64,000 nucleotides of DNA, taken from assembly GCA_023055425.1 (NCBI GenBank), contig JALGPY010000008.1, positions 8,008,501 to 8,072,500 of the forward strand, given 5' to 3'. The position numbers and the translations under genes are program-made. The stretch is from Linanthus parryae (taxonomy: Eukaryota > Streptophyta > Magnoliopsida > Ericales > Polemoniaceae). Shown piece after piece: positions 45,952 through 57,822 of this stretch. The first letter of the stretch is position 1. Each line of letters opens with the position of its first letter. The notes below the pieces were generated by a model that was not told where the DNA came from, did not search any database, and was given only the letters and a program-made list of their open reading frames with translations.

Positions 45952-48358
45952 TGCTCCCGGCAGTGCTGCGGTGCAGCCACTGCCGATTTATCATTGGAAC
46001 TCTTTGAGGGGTTACCAACCTCTTGGGTGTCAGGACATGTGCCATTAAAGACTGCAGCCAAGCTTTTGACTGCCGCACCTCCTTTCGGCTTCTTCCCATT
46101 CAAGTTCTCGGGTGTTGATGTTTTTGTGGGTGTAATAATCGCAGCCATCTTCCTCTTCTCCTTGCCTGCGTGAGAGATCTGGGTTTCCTCCATGATTTCG
46201 TCCGGGTCATCGGCCGCCTTCGGTTCATGAGTCTGACCCTCCGGCGGGGCTTTGGTGTTGGGAAGGTCCGGTTGCTGCTCAAAGACGGGGTTGATCACTG
46301 TGTGCACCTCGCCCTCACTCACTACTAGAAATCTGCCATTTCCCGGCGGTTTTTATAAAGCTAGTTAAAAAACCGTCGTTTAAAAGTACCTAAAACGACG
46401 GTTTGTAGAAAACCGTCGTAACTGTTAAAATAAACGACGGTTGCTGATAAACCGTCTTATTTTAGATATCAAAAATGACGGTTTGTCCATAACCGTCATA
46501 TTAAATATGTTAGAAACGACGGTTTTACCAAAACCGCCGTATTATAGATATAAACACGACGCTTTCCGAAACCGTCGTATAAATTATCTCATAAACGACG
46601 GTTTCCCTAAACCGTCGTATTTAAAAATAATTAATAATAAAAAACAAAAGAACCAGAGGGTATTTAGATCCCATCTCAGCCGTTGGATCTGATTTAATCT
46701 CCACCATCTATCGAAACCCTATCCTTATAACTGTACCAACCTCTCTCATCCTCTCATTTCAGCGCCTCTCCTCCCTCTCACGCTCTCTCTCCAACCTCTC
46801 CAGTTAGAGTCACGGTGATGGTGCCGGATATGCTCTCTTCCTCCATCGAACTCTCCTCCTCCCTCCCTCCCACCCACTCTCTTCCTCGTCAACGATGATT
46901 GTGTCGGACAGGTATGGTTTCGAACAGCTTCAAATTCACGGTGATGGTAGCGATCTCCTTCCCATATCTCTCTTTGTTCTTCTATCATCGTCCTCCCTCC
47001 TCTCTCTGTTTCTCTTTTTCTTGCTGATTTTTATCGTGTCTCTCTCTGTTTCGATCGTGTCTTTCTCTCCTTTCTCGTCTTTCTCTCTCAGATTCTCTTT
47101 GTCTCTCGTTCCCTCTTTGTTTCTCTGTTTGTCCTCCGTCTGTCTCCATCCGTTCCTCGTTTAGATCTATCCGTTCCTCGTTTAGATCTAGATTTGTTTC
47201 TGTCTCTATAACTCTAATCCCTGATCTACGAATGTTGATTCGGGTATTGACGAATCTTGAAGTAGCTGGTTCGATTTAAAATGTTTGATTCTGGGCTGGA
47301 AGTTGATTGAGACTGATCTGGGTGATGAGATTTGTAAGAGACGAAATGTCTATAACACTTGTTCGATTTCTGGTTCGATTTTAAAAAAAAATCTGTATAA
47401 AAAAAATTTGAGTCAGTTGCTGTATAAAGGAACGTGCTAGACCCATAAATTCAAAAATGAATTTACCCTAAAAAAAGGAATTAAAAATGTGTTAAATAAA
47501 AAAGGAATTAAAAATAAAATTAAAATATTTAATAAATAAACGACGGTTTTTTATCAACCGCCGTTAAATTAACGACGGTTTAACAAAAGCGCCGTTGACG
47601 TAAAGGCGGCCGAAAACCGCCGGTTATTATTCCCGACGCCGAGATCGCCGACGCACAGCAAACCGCCGTTTTTGCCGCCGTTTACACATATAACGACGGT
47701 TTTTAAGCTTTTAACGGCGGTTTGGCCCTGCCGTTTTTTGCAGAAATTTCTGTAGTGACTACTGTTAGGAGGGCTTCTTTCATTCCGGGGACTCGACTGT
47801 TCTGCAGGTGGTGAACCAGCCCTTTTGGGGCTCTGTGGAGCTTTGGGGGCTTGCTTCTTCCTAGCCGGAGGTTGGTAGAGGAGCCAGCGGCTGTATCCCG
47901 GACGGACACCCAAGTTTATCATATCATCCCGTTCATCACAATCGCCGCTAGAGTGATCACAACGCCCACACCAAACACAAATGTCCGGGATCCTCTCGTA
48001 CTTGAAGTCTATCCATACCCTTTCTTCCTTCGCCTTCGCAGAAGCTCCCCGTCGGAGGGGTTCGTTGATTGGGATGCGAACCCTAGCCCTCACGTAAGGG
48101 CCGTCCTCCCCGAAAGAAACTTTCGTGTCCGTATCTAAGACCTCACCCATAACAGCAGTGGCTTTCTTGGCGGTCTCTGGCTTGATCGAGTGAACCGGGA
48201 GGTTGGAGACTTGAACCCAGACGTCAATGGAGTCGAACTGTATGTCTTTAACCGGATCGCGCAACTTCCAATCTTTCAGAAGGAGGGTCAAGCCGTCGAA
48301 GACCCAAGGCCCCCCGCCGGCTATTCTGAGTTTGGTTTTTTCATCTGCAAATATTTGC
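45948..48358 (-). pseudogene. LINE ORF1 (zinc-knuckle RNA-binding protein), split by a CACTA element
   Basis: The N-proximal half (47761-48358) has the DUF4283-like region (GGGPWVFDGLTLLLKDW, VWVQVSNLPVHSIKPE) and a CCHC knuckle (CVWCGRCDHSSGDC). The C-terminal half (45948-46319) is a Pro/Lys-rich tail beginning SEGEVHTVINPV. The CACTA element (46320-47757) separates them; both halves are in the same frame once it and one copy of the ACT duplication are ignored, so ORF1 was open when the insertion happened. The first part of ORF1 is missing at the truncated 5' end. The product would bind LINE RNA. Confidence 0.85.
46320..47757 (+). mobile_element. Non-autonomous CACTA element (1.44 kb) inside the LINE
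   Basis: The ends are CACTACTAGAAAT (46320) and, inverted, CACTACAGAAAT (47757), flanked by the perfect 3-bp duplication ACT (46317-46319 and 47758-47760). Subterminal repeats of aaaccgtcgt and acgacggttt fill 46360-46620 and 47535-47720. A CT-rich block (46730-47160) has chance frames but no transposase. Termini and repeats match the autonomous-type element ending at 4480, which may have supplied the transposase. Confidence 0.93.
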
Positions 48359-48645
48359 TGGCTTCAAATAAGCAAATATTTGCTGGTTTGAAAACATTCT
48401 TCATCGTCCTTATTCTCTTAGCTTTCCAAGTCGCTGCTCGAGAGCTGCTGGAGAGTTCCAGCGCTGGCATAATTGCTCGTAAGTTTTACTTCGTGGTTTC
48501 CATATATTTCAATAGTTTCTTAAACAGCTTTCTCTTATTCTATTTTTATCACGTCTTCTGTGATACAGGAAAGATATGAAGGAAGCTTATGGATACCGCT
48601 GATGATCCATGGCCTCATATCCCTCATAGATCGAAGAAACCATGA
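48359..48645 (+). pseudogene. Secreted peptide precursor C, main body: start codon lost to the LINE and nonsense codon in exon 2
   Basis: The rest of exon 1 (48359-48478) reads ASNKQIFAGLKTFFIVLILL then AFQVAARELLESSSAGIIA: the same signal peptide and A-R-E cleavage context as genes A and D. GTAAGT opens a phase-1 intron (48479-48568). Exon 2 begins R-K-I, then TGA (48575-48577), followed in the same frame by RKLMDTADDPWPHIPHRSKK and P, with a stop at 48643-48645. No alternative acceptor in the right phase skips the TGA. It would encode the motif D-P-W-P-H-I-P-H. The ATG and promoter now lie 6.5 kb away at 41616-41804. Confidence 0.78.
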
Positions 48646-49423
48646 TTTATATTGGTCTCAGCAAAATTTGCAATCTATGATTCAGGCTCGAACTCGTTGT
48701 AGATATAATACTGGTTCGTATGTTTGAAGAAATTGTTATTTTGGTACATATGAGAAGTGATCATATGTACTTATAGTACTCCTAGAACAGGTTCTTTCTT
48801 TCGTAGCTTCCCGAGAGTGCTCTTCATTGTAATATACCGCCGTGTATTTTGTTATTTTGAATAAAAGAATCGCTTGCTATTTCGGTTCATTAGTACTTTG
48901 AACATATACATAACTTTCTCTTCTTCTTTTTTTCTCTCAAAAAAAATATACACTAACCAATTAACCATTCAACTTATTTAGGGAAAGAAATTGCATGTAT
49001 CGAATATGATGTGTATACTTATCTCGCGAAGGCTGTATGTGTTAGAATCGATTATAGGATGAAATGTAATGCAAACGGTCATTTTGTTTTTTGGGAATTC
49101 ATGCAAATGGTCATTGGTTTCAACTAACCCAAATGTTGAAAATGGTCAAATCAAAAAGACTTCTTAGACTTATTTGTCGCGCCAGGCAAGTGCTCAATTA
49201 ATTTCAAATACCCAAATCGTCCAAGAAGTCAAATAAAAGACGCGTTATGACTTATGAATGAAAAGTGAAAAAGGCACGGGTTGTAAATTGCTATAACAAT
49301 TAGACATCTCATGAGTGTGATTGTTCTTTTATTATTAGCTAAATAATAAAAGAATAATGGCTTTGAACAAGCAATGTCTCTCCATATTAATAACATTTCC
49401 CGTATTCGTTCTTACCAACCCTA
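48646..49423. other. Intergenic region between peptide genes C and D
   Basis: An AATAAA at 48860-48865 probably ended gene C transcripts. Otherwise AT-rich with no recognisable feature. Confidence 0.5.
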
Positions 49424-49806
49424 ACTCGTTAGTCGTTGCACTTTAGACTTGTTTTTATTCCTTGTTGAGCACTCATGAGATTAATTTCATTTTTTTTTTT
49501 TTTTTGAAAATTATGAGATTAATTTCATTGTCAAAGCTTGGATTATTTATAAAGCCAAGTTGGCCAAAAAATGTCAAAAATTGAAACCCAGCCCAAGACT
49601 TATTCTTGCTTCAAGTCTTCAACCATGGCTTTTAGTAGTTATAAATTCCTTTATGTATTAAAAATTGTGATCACCCAAAACCAAAAGTCTACAGGTCGAT
49701 CTTTAGTCGTCAAAATATTAGTTAAAAAATTAACTAGACCTCGTCTAACTTGTGCTATATAAATGGACAATCGATTCCTACATCTTTGTTCTTGTGATAA
49801 TTAACC
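49424..49806. repeat. Upstream region of peptide gene D, duplicate of gene A upstream, with a miniature poly(T) insertion
   Basis: It matches 24262-24564. One difference is a 21-bp insertion at 49492-49512 (T-run followed by gaaaatt) between two perfect 17-bp copies of atgagattaatttcatt (49475-49491 and 49513-49529). Gene A has a single copy of that 17-mer (one substitution) and no insertion. Confidence 0.82.
49756..49764 (+). promoter_or_regulatory. TATA box of peptide gene D
   Basis: TATATAAAT, 43 nt before the ATG, the same as in gene A. Confidence 0.6.
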
Positions 49807-50130
49807 ATGGCTTCAAATGAGTGCCCTTTTGTCGTTTGGAAGGTGTTTCTCATCGTCATGCTTCTCCTAGCTTTTGAAATCGCTGCAAGAGAATTGCTCG
49901 AGACATCTGACACCCTAATTTCCAGTAAATTCTGCTACTTGTTTTTGCATTTACATCTTATCTTTTTATAGAGTAACTCAATTGTAGCAAGGTTTATGGT
50001 TTTTGTTTAGGGATCAAAACTTATATATAATTCGGTATTTGTCTTCCGTAAAACAGGTAAGATGGAAAGGAAACTCACTGGTTCAGCTGATCCATGGCCC
50101 CACAATCCTAATACTCCTGGCAGACATTGA
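49807..50130 (+). CDS. Secreted peptide precursor D (63 aa), two exons, one DPWPHNPNTP motif
   Basis: Exon 1 is 49807-49924 and exon 2 is 50057-50130, with a 132-bp phase-1 intron at the same codon as in gene A. The protein begins MASNECPFVVWKVFLIV, with a hydrophobic core to about residue 26, likely cleavage after Ala27 (EIAA|RELLE), the spacer TSDTLISSKMERKLTGSA and a single C-terminal motif D-P-W-P-H-N-P-N-T-P-G-R-H. The exon 1 length equals that of gene A (118 nt). Polyadenylation signal AATAAA at 50303-50308. The gene looks intact. Role as an extracellular signal is inferred from architecture only. Confidence 0.78.
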
Positions 50131-52682
50131 TTTATACATGTCGTGTGGAACTGAAATCATTTTGTAATTTACCTAACCGAAAAATAATAGTGAATACCGC
50201 GTTACTTTTGTACATGGTTGGTACATAACTTGGAGTTGTCGCTCCAAGCTTTGGTGGGTAGATTTGTTGTAAGGGCTATATATAGCTTATGCTAGAACAT
50301 GAAATAAAACTTACAATCTTTTGAACTTTTCTTACGTAGATGTTTTTTATTACTTTTGTAATCCAATAAAATCTCATAAATAAGCAAATGTAAAAGTTAT
50401 TTTTTAGGAATCCAATATAAAAGTAATTTCCCGCAAGAAAATGGAGTGATCAAAAACAACATTTCAAGTATCTCTTTTCACTACAACAGATCTCGGGTTT
50501 AGTGACAAAAAATATTGTCACTAAATGTCAATTTTTTGTCACTAAAAACTTATGTGACAACAATTTTTTTGTCACTATGCTGTCACTAAATATATGCCAC
50601 TAAACATCAAAATGACAAAAAAATTAATTGTCACTAAACTTTGGTACTTTAGTGACGAAAAATCTTGCCACAATACCTAAAACAATCAGTGACAAGAACT
50701 TATTGTCACTGCCAGCTGGTGATTAGTGACAGTAAAACTTGTCACTTTAAGCTAGGGATTCGTGACAAAAAATTGTCGTCACTGATAGCTACTGATTAGT
50801 GACAAAATCAGTGAGCTTAGAATTACAATGATCTGATCCTCTGTGACAATAAATTGTCACTGGGCTATTACTAAATAATACAACTAATATATACAGATAT
50901 CAAATTGGATTTTAAATTACCTTAAAGCTGGAAACATAAAACTGAAATCACATTGAACCGAAATATATTTGACGGTAAATGTTTCCGAGGTAGCTCATAT
51001 ACAAAAAGAAAATAATAAGACGTCATCTTTTTACATCGATGTCTAAATGAGATAAAAATCCTTCCAAGTATTCTTCTAATCATGTCTTTTCGCGAAGAAA
51101 CCTCGATGATCAACATTCGTTTACTGTATATGAATGCAATGAAACAAACTAATGTTAGACTCAAAGCTGCTTTCCTTATACAGCCGGAAAGAGCGAAGAA
51201 ATAAGAACTTCTTGGAGAAATACAGATACACCTGAAATCAGGAGAAGTCAACATGTCCTCGTGTCCTTGGGCTCAACAATATCTGATACACCTGAAATTA
51301 GTAGAAGTAAAGATTTTGTAAAGAACTATCTGTGAAAGAAGCATAGGATAGGTAGGCGGAGCCAGATGTTACCCAAGCATTTCAATCTTATATCTGGTTC
51401 CTCATTGTTATAATAAATCACTTAGTAAAATTAAGCGTTTAATTCAAGTTGTCCGGTGTCTTCTGATTGCATTTTCAGCTTCGTGCTGAATCAATCAAAT
51501 CTTATATATTCTAATAATCAGATAGCTATTAAGGCACTTGTAACTCAGAAGCTTCAAATCTCATCAAAATTCTAATATCTACTATGTGCCTACTCTTTTA
51601 AGTATCAATTTCCAAATCCTCACAGTCACATAACGAACAACACCACTGATAGGTAACAACGGTGTCAAAGTAAGTAACCCTGCTATGTAGCTAATTATTT
51701 CATTACATCTTGCAAGTACTGGCTCGCTTAATATTTACGTTTCAACAACATAAATTAAATAACATAAAATGAATAATAGTGGGAGAGACAAAATATGCTT
51801 GCCTGAGTTGCAAATCAAGCTTCAAGCAGATAAAGTTTTACTGCACATGTATGTCTGCAAATTAAAGATCCACTGCGAGAAATTTAGGTGCCCTGGACAA
51901 TCCTGCAGAAATTACGATTACATGTTACCTCTTACAAACCAATAAAATAACACAAAGATGCACTAACTTCATCCCCTGCAGTTTGTTCACCCTTAGAGGC
52001 TGGTGAGGTTTGCAAGGAACATATCCCCAAATTGTAATTCCATGGGAGCTGAAGTACTCGGATCTCATATCTTGAGACTCCAAACATCTATATGAGTGAA
52101 GTACAATAAATTAGGAGGGGTTGGAGGTAAGCTAACAGGGGTGAATTACTTGATTGAATGTGATCCTTCTGCCACAACATCGACCAGTAAGAATTCAAGC
52201 TTCATGTCCTTGTTTCCACTTAGTTGTAGACCTGAAGAATCCAAAGTTTTTCTATGAATATTGCACATATAGAGCAAACATGTACAATCAGAAGAATATT
52301 CACATGCCATCTCACATACTTATGGAAGACAAATTGGATACTATACCTGATATTTACACACTCAAATTGATGCACGCACCGCCAGGGGTAAGTAGTTACA
52401 AAGACTAGAGCAACTTCAAGTGTTAAGTTATGATATAAATGAGGTCCTGAAACGTTATGGAGCTTTCCACACACAGAGGTATGTCTTTCTAATGACTGGA
52501 GCACTACAAGTGACAAACATGAAAATTACCACACTGAAACCACTCCAATTGAATCATGGGAATCCCATATTGAAACCCCTCAATTCAACAAGTCAGATCC
52601 CCAAATTGAAATCCCCGTGAAAAGGTCCTTGAACCGTAATGAAACCCCCAATTGAAGCAAAAACATCCCCAAATTAAAATCC

Positions 52683-53132
52683 TGTCAGGGTATTAAGCAG
52701 AAATGGGAGAGAAATGACTTGAATAAATGGAGAATTCACTGTCTATTTGGTAAATATATTACCAAATGAACAGTAGTTTGCAGAAGTTTCAGCAGCCGTC
52801 CGATGAGCAGAAGAGGGAAATAATCGTAGCCGTTGTTTCTTTAGACGTTAGGGTTTAAATTTTAGTAGAACGCTGCCGTTTTGCATAACGGCCGAGTCAG
52901 CAGCTAGGGTACGTGTCAAATGGTGATTGGTTGGGTCTTACGGGCGCGTGTGCGCGTGAGATTTCACCTACAAAAGCTGTAACAAACTAGAGAGAGATTA
53001 TGAAAATTATTTTTACAGAAATTTGTTCTTCCTCTTGCATTTTTGATCAATTTGGAGCTGCGAAACCCTAATTCCTTCTGGAAATAGGAGGATTCAGCCC
53101 AGATTATCATTGTCAGGCTCCGGGTCCTGACA
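52683..53132 (+). repeat. 5' LTR of the chromovirus
   Basis: 450 bp, followed by aatTGGTATCAGAGCC, the primer-binding site. Confidence 0.92.
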
Positions 53133-53186
53133 AATTGGTATCAGAGCCTGGTTTTTGCAACCATAGCTTCCTTCACCGACGCAGAA

Positions 53187-54311
53187 ATGGTGAGAAACGA
53201 TGAATTGGACGCTCGTCTGAAGGAGACGGAGGCGGCCGTGATTCAACTCAATCTGACTCAGTCGCACATTCTGGAGACGGTGCAGGCGATGGATCAGAAG
53301 TTCAATGAACAGAACGCCCGAATTTTGTTGCAATTAGAAACCCTAGCCGCAAACTCAGGCAGCCACACCCCTCCCCGCCGGAATCTGGGTAAGGAGAAGG
53401 TTGGAGACACAGCACCGCCGGCCAATTCAACCGTCGTGTCGCCGGGAAATGGAGAAGTGAGATCTCAAAACAATTCAGGTAACTCTAGCACCTACCATGG
53501 GCGTTGGCCACAGATTGACTTCCCAAAATTCAGTGGTGAAGAACCTAGGAATTGGATTAAAAAGTGTCTCAGGTTTTTTACCTTCTTTCCGGTTGCAATT
53601 GATCAGAGAGTTGCCCTAGCATCTCTGCATTTAGAAGGAGAAGCAGAAGTATGGTTCCAAAATGCATATGAAACTCTAGATAATATCACTTGGGACATGT
53701 TTGTGAATGACATATGTGGGAAATTTGAGGACATTTGCTTGGAAGATGTGGTGGGTCAAATTTGCAAACTCACTCAAGATAGCACATTAGAACAATACAT
53801 TAGCCAGTTTGAGCTTCTGAGGCTTAAGGTTCTGCAACAACACCCCTATTTGGATGATTCATTCTTTGTGTCTGTGTTTAGGAGTGGTTTGAGATTGGAA
53901 ATCAAACATATTGTGCATCTTTTGAAACCCCAAAATCTCCAAGAAGCTGTGCAATTAGCCAAAATTGAATCTGTCTATTTGGATGAGCTTCAATCCCAAA
54001 ATGCCACATCTCAAACCAAAGCCTCTTTCACCCCAACTACCAAACCCATCATAACCTTTCCTTCTTCACCAAAAACAGCTACTAAACCACTCACTATCAC
54101 CACTTATAATCCACACACCCAAACTTCTACAGCTTCTGTCACCAAACCCACAACCCACACCAATTCCTCCTCTAACACTATACCTAAAAACTCTTCTAGT
54201 GGCAGCACCACTGTTCCAATACAGAAGATGTCTCAAGAAGAATTGCAAAAGAAAAGAGATAACAACCAGTGTTATTTCTGTGATGAACCATACCACAGAG
54301 GGCACAAATGA
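53187..54311 (+). pseudogene. Chromovirus gag, ending at a TGA in the zinc knuckle
   Basis: A 374-codon frame starts MVRNDELDARLKETEAA with a coiled-coil-like N-terminus. The retrotransposon gag domain follows (WPQIDFPKFSGEEPRNWIKK, LHLEGEAEVWFQNAYE, EQYISQFELLRLKVL), then a Thr/Ser/Pro-rich linker and a CCHC knuckle C-Y-F-C-D-E-P-Y-H-R-G-H-K. The position of the last cysteine is the TGA stop (54309-54311). The following 54312-55648 is in the same frame, so gag and pol were one frame interrupted here. Either a disabling mutation or, less likely, a readthrough stop. Confidence 0.88.
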
Positions 54312-57300
54312 AAAAAGAAAACTCAACAACTCTACTTATTGATGTGTGACAATGAGGAAGAGGAAGATGAGCCACCACCTAGTCCAGACACTACAACTCA
54401 AGAAGAAGAGTTAGACAATGACATCAATGGAGAGCACAGCATCACTCTTAATGCCATAGCAGGTGTGAATGGTAATCAGACATTGAAGCTGCAAGGTTAT
54501 TACAAGAACAACATTATCACTATGTTGGTGGATTCTGGAAGTACTCACAATTTTCTGGATATCACCACTGCAAAAAAATTAGGGTGTGTTTGGCAGCCCA
54601 CCAGTGAGATCAAGGTTACAGTAGCCAATGGGGACCACCTTACAAGTTGTGCCACGTGTCCAGAATTTAAGTGGAGGATACAAGATAAGGCATTCACAGC
54701 ACCTATGAGACTAATTAACTTGGGGGGTTGTGATGTTGTCCTAGGAGTGCAGTGGCTAAAGACCTTGGGACCATTTATGATGGACCTACAACTCCTAACT
54801 TTGACTTATAAGCAGGATGGGAATCAATGCAAGTTACAAGGCACACCTGAAGGGGGCAAGTTGGAAATAATAGACTGCAAAGTGCTACAACAATACTACA
54901 AGAAAAATGAGCATTTTCTGATATACCATTTGAGTGCAGCTAATCAGACAGCCTCTGAGGAAGTGGTACCAGCTGAGATCCAAAGTGTATTGTCTCAATT
55001 TAAAGAGGTGTTTGGGGAGCCCACTGATCTACCTCCAAAAAGAAGCCAAGACCACCACATACCCCTTATCCCTGGCAGTGCACCTGTTAACTCAAGACCA
55101 TACAGATACCCCATTTTGCAAAAAAATGAGATAGAAAAACAGGTTCAAAGCATGTTGCAAACAGGGGTGATCAGACCTAGTACTAGCCCCTTCTCTTCCC
55201 CAGCTTTACTAGTCAAGAAAAAAGACAACACTTGGAGGCTATGCATAGACTACAGACAACTCAACCACATCACTGTCAAGGACAAATTTCCCATCCCACT
55301 AATTGATGAGCTCTTGGATGAATTGGGAGCTGCTGCAATCTTTTCCAAACTAGATTTGAGGTCTGGGTACCATCAGGTGAGAATGTATGAACCAGATATT
55401 CCTAAAACAGCCTTCAAAACTCATGAAGGGCACTATGAGTATTTGGTGATGCCCTTTGGGTTAACTAATGCCCCCTCCACATTCCAAGGTCTCATGAATG
55501 AGATATTCAAACCCTATTTGAGGAAATTTATATTGGTATTTTTTGATGACATCTTGATCTATAGTCCCAACTTGGAGTCTCATTTGGGGCATTTACAGAT
55601 TACCATGAACCTCCTCTTGCAAAATCAATTATTAGTTAAAATGTCCAATGTTCTTTTGGACAAAGTCAACTTGAATATTTAGGACACATCATTTCTGTGG
55701 ATGGTGTGAAAGCTGATCCCAAGAAGATTGAAGGTATGCTACAGTGGCCTACACCTACCACTCTCAAAGCCTTGAGGGGATTCCTAGGCCTTACAGGCTA
55801 CTACAGAAAATTTGTTAGAAACTATGGGGTTATTAGTAGACCTCTCACTGGTCTACTCAAAAAGGGGTGTTTTGAATGGTCTACAGAAGCTGAGTTGGCC
55901 TTCTCCACACTTAAATCTCAAATGGCTACTACTCCTGTATTGGCATTGCCAGATTACTCCAAAACCTTTGTCATTGAGTCTGATGCTTCTTATTATGGAG
56001 TGGGTGCTGTCTTAATGCAGCAAGGGAGGCCTCTTGATTATTTTAGCAAGGCTTTGGGGGTTAAACACTTAGGGTGGTCCACTTATGATAAAGAGCTTCT
56101 GGCCTTGGTGTTAGCAGTTCAAAGATGGAGAAGTTACTTAGAAGGAAGATCATTCATCATTGCCACAGACCACTTCAGCTTGAAATATTTGTTGGATCAG
56201 AGAATTACTACCATGCTCCAACAAAAATGGGTCTCTAAGATGATGGGGCTGGATTATACCATTGTTTACAAACAAGGGAAGCATAATGTAGCTGATGATG
56301 CATTGTCAAGAGTACATGAACCCAGTGAAGCTCACTTTTGTGCTGCTATTACAGTGGTTAAACCAAGGTGGAAAAAAGAGTTGGCTGAGAGCTATGCAGG
56401 GGACTCAAAAATCCAAGACATATTAACTCAGATGTTAATGCAACCAGGTCCTGTGGAGCACTATTCTTTTACAAATGACATGCTCTATTACAAGAACAGA
56501 GCTTATGTGGGGGAGTCTGGATCACTAAGAGCTCAGATTATGCAAGAAGCTCACCACTCTGGAACAGGAGGTCACTCAGGCATTAGAGGGACTTACAAGA
56601 AAGCCTCACAATACTTCTACTGGAAAGGTATGAAAAGAGAGATCAAAACATGGGTTAGTGAATGTGAAATATGCCAAAGAATGAAACATGAGAACATTCC
56701 CTACCCTGGCTTGCTTCAGCCCCTTCCTATTCCCACACAACCTTGGAAGGAAGTCTCCATGGACTTCATTGAAGGTCTGCCAAAGTCAGAGGGCAAAAGT
56801 GTCATTCTAGTAGTGGTTGATAGACTCACCAAATACTCACATTTTTTACCTCTCTCACACCCTTTTAATGCTGCTCAAGTAGCCACTACCTACTTTGAAA
56901 ACATCCACAAATTACATGGCCAGCCCTCTATTATTGTCTCTGATAGAGACAAGGTGTTTCTTAGCCAATTTTGGCAAGCTCTTTTTACACACATTGGGAC
57001 TAGATTGCATCACTCAACTGCTTACCATCCACAAACAGATGGTCAAACAGAAAGAGTAAATCAGTGCTTGGAATCTTATCTCAGAAGTATGACAAGTGAC
57101 AGACCAACTAGATGGATGAAATGGTTGGCTATGGCTGAGTGGTGGTACAACACCCATTTCCACACTAGCATCAATATGACACCATTTCAAGCTCTGTATG
57201 GTTACACCCCTCCCCAATTTTTTCTTCACCAGCCTACAGCTACTCACATTGTGGAGGTGGATGCTTTTCTCAAAGATAGGGCTATGTTGATTCAGCTGCT

Positions 57301-57793
57301 GCAAGACAACCTCACTCAAGCTCAGAGCAGAATGAAGTATTATGCAGATCAGCACAGAAGTGAGAGGTCTTTTGAGATTGGTGAAATGGTGTATCTCAGA
57401 CTTCAACCTTATAGACAAGCTTCTTTGGCACTCAGGAGGAATATGAAACTTGCTCCCAGATTCTATGGGCCATACAAGATTCTGGAGAAATTTGGTAAGG
57501 TTGCCTATAAACTGGATCTCCCTTCAAATTCCAAGATCCATAATGTCTTCCATGTTTCACTCCTTAAGAAGAAATTGGGCAACTCCAACTTGCTAGCTCC
57601 CACTCTGCCACTTGTAGGACCTGAGGGTCAAATGCTGGTTGAACCCGTGGCAATTTTGGATAGGAGATTGATCAAGAGAAACAACACTCGAGTCAATCAG
57701 GTTTTGGTGCAATGGTCTAGTTCTTTACCTGGTGATGCCACTTGGGAGGACTGGACTTCTTTCAGAGCTCAATTTCCAACTTTTCAACCTTGA
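54312..57793 (+). pseudogene. Chromovirus pol (protease, RT, RNase H, integrase, chromodomain) with one frameshift
   Basis: Protease (ITMLVDSGSTHNFLD, about 54520); reverse transcriptase (WRLCIDYRQLNHITVKDKFP, IFSKLDLRSGYHQVRM, VMPFGLTNAPSTFQ, LVFFDDILIYSPN; 55150-55640); a one-base loss at 55647-55648 shifts the frame; RNase H (FVIESDASYYGVGAVLMQ, TYDKELLALVLAVQRWRSYL); integrase with HHCC finger (HHSGTGGHSGIRG, CEICQRMK) and catalytic core (VSMDFIEGLPKSEG, VSDRDKVFLSQFW, STAYHPQTDGQTERVNQ); and a C-terminal chromodomain (PVAILDRRLIKRNNTRVNQ, DATWEDWTSFRAQFP). Chromodomains direct integration to heterochromatin. All other catalytic motifs look intact. Confidence 0.92.
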
Positions 57794-57822
57794 GGGCAAG
57801 GTTGATGCAAAGGGGGAGGTAT

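Larger units (their letters stand above)
41804..48358 (-). mobile_element. L1-type LINE, minus orientation, nearly complete, itself interrupted by a CACTA element
   Basis: It ends in a poly(A) tail (T10 at 41804-41813 on the plus strand) and contains ORF1 and ORF2 in order. The 5' end near 48358 cuts into ORF1, so the copy is 5'-truncated by a short stretch. TGGCTT occurs on both sides (41800-41805 and 48359-48364), probably a short target duplication. A small CACTA element with its own target duplication lies in ORF1 (46320-47757). The LINE splits peptide gene C at its start codon. Confidence 0.88.

Noticed and set aside
46895..47164. 89-codon Ser/Leu/Phe-rich frame in the small CACTA element
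   Set aside because: CT-rich low-complexity sequence of the element's 5' region; not a credible protein.
53094..53333. Minus-strand frame over the chromovirus 5' region
   Set aside because: Shadow of gag on the opposite strand.
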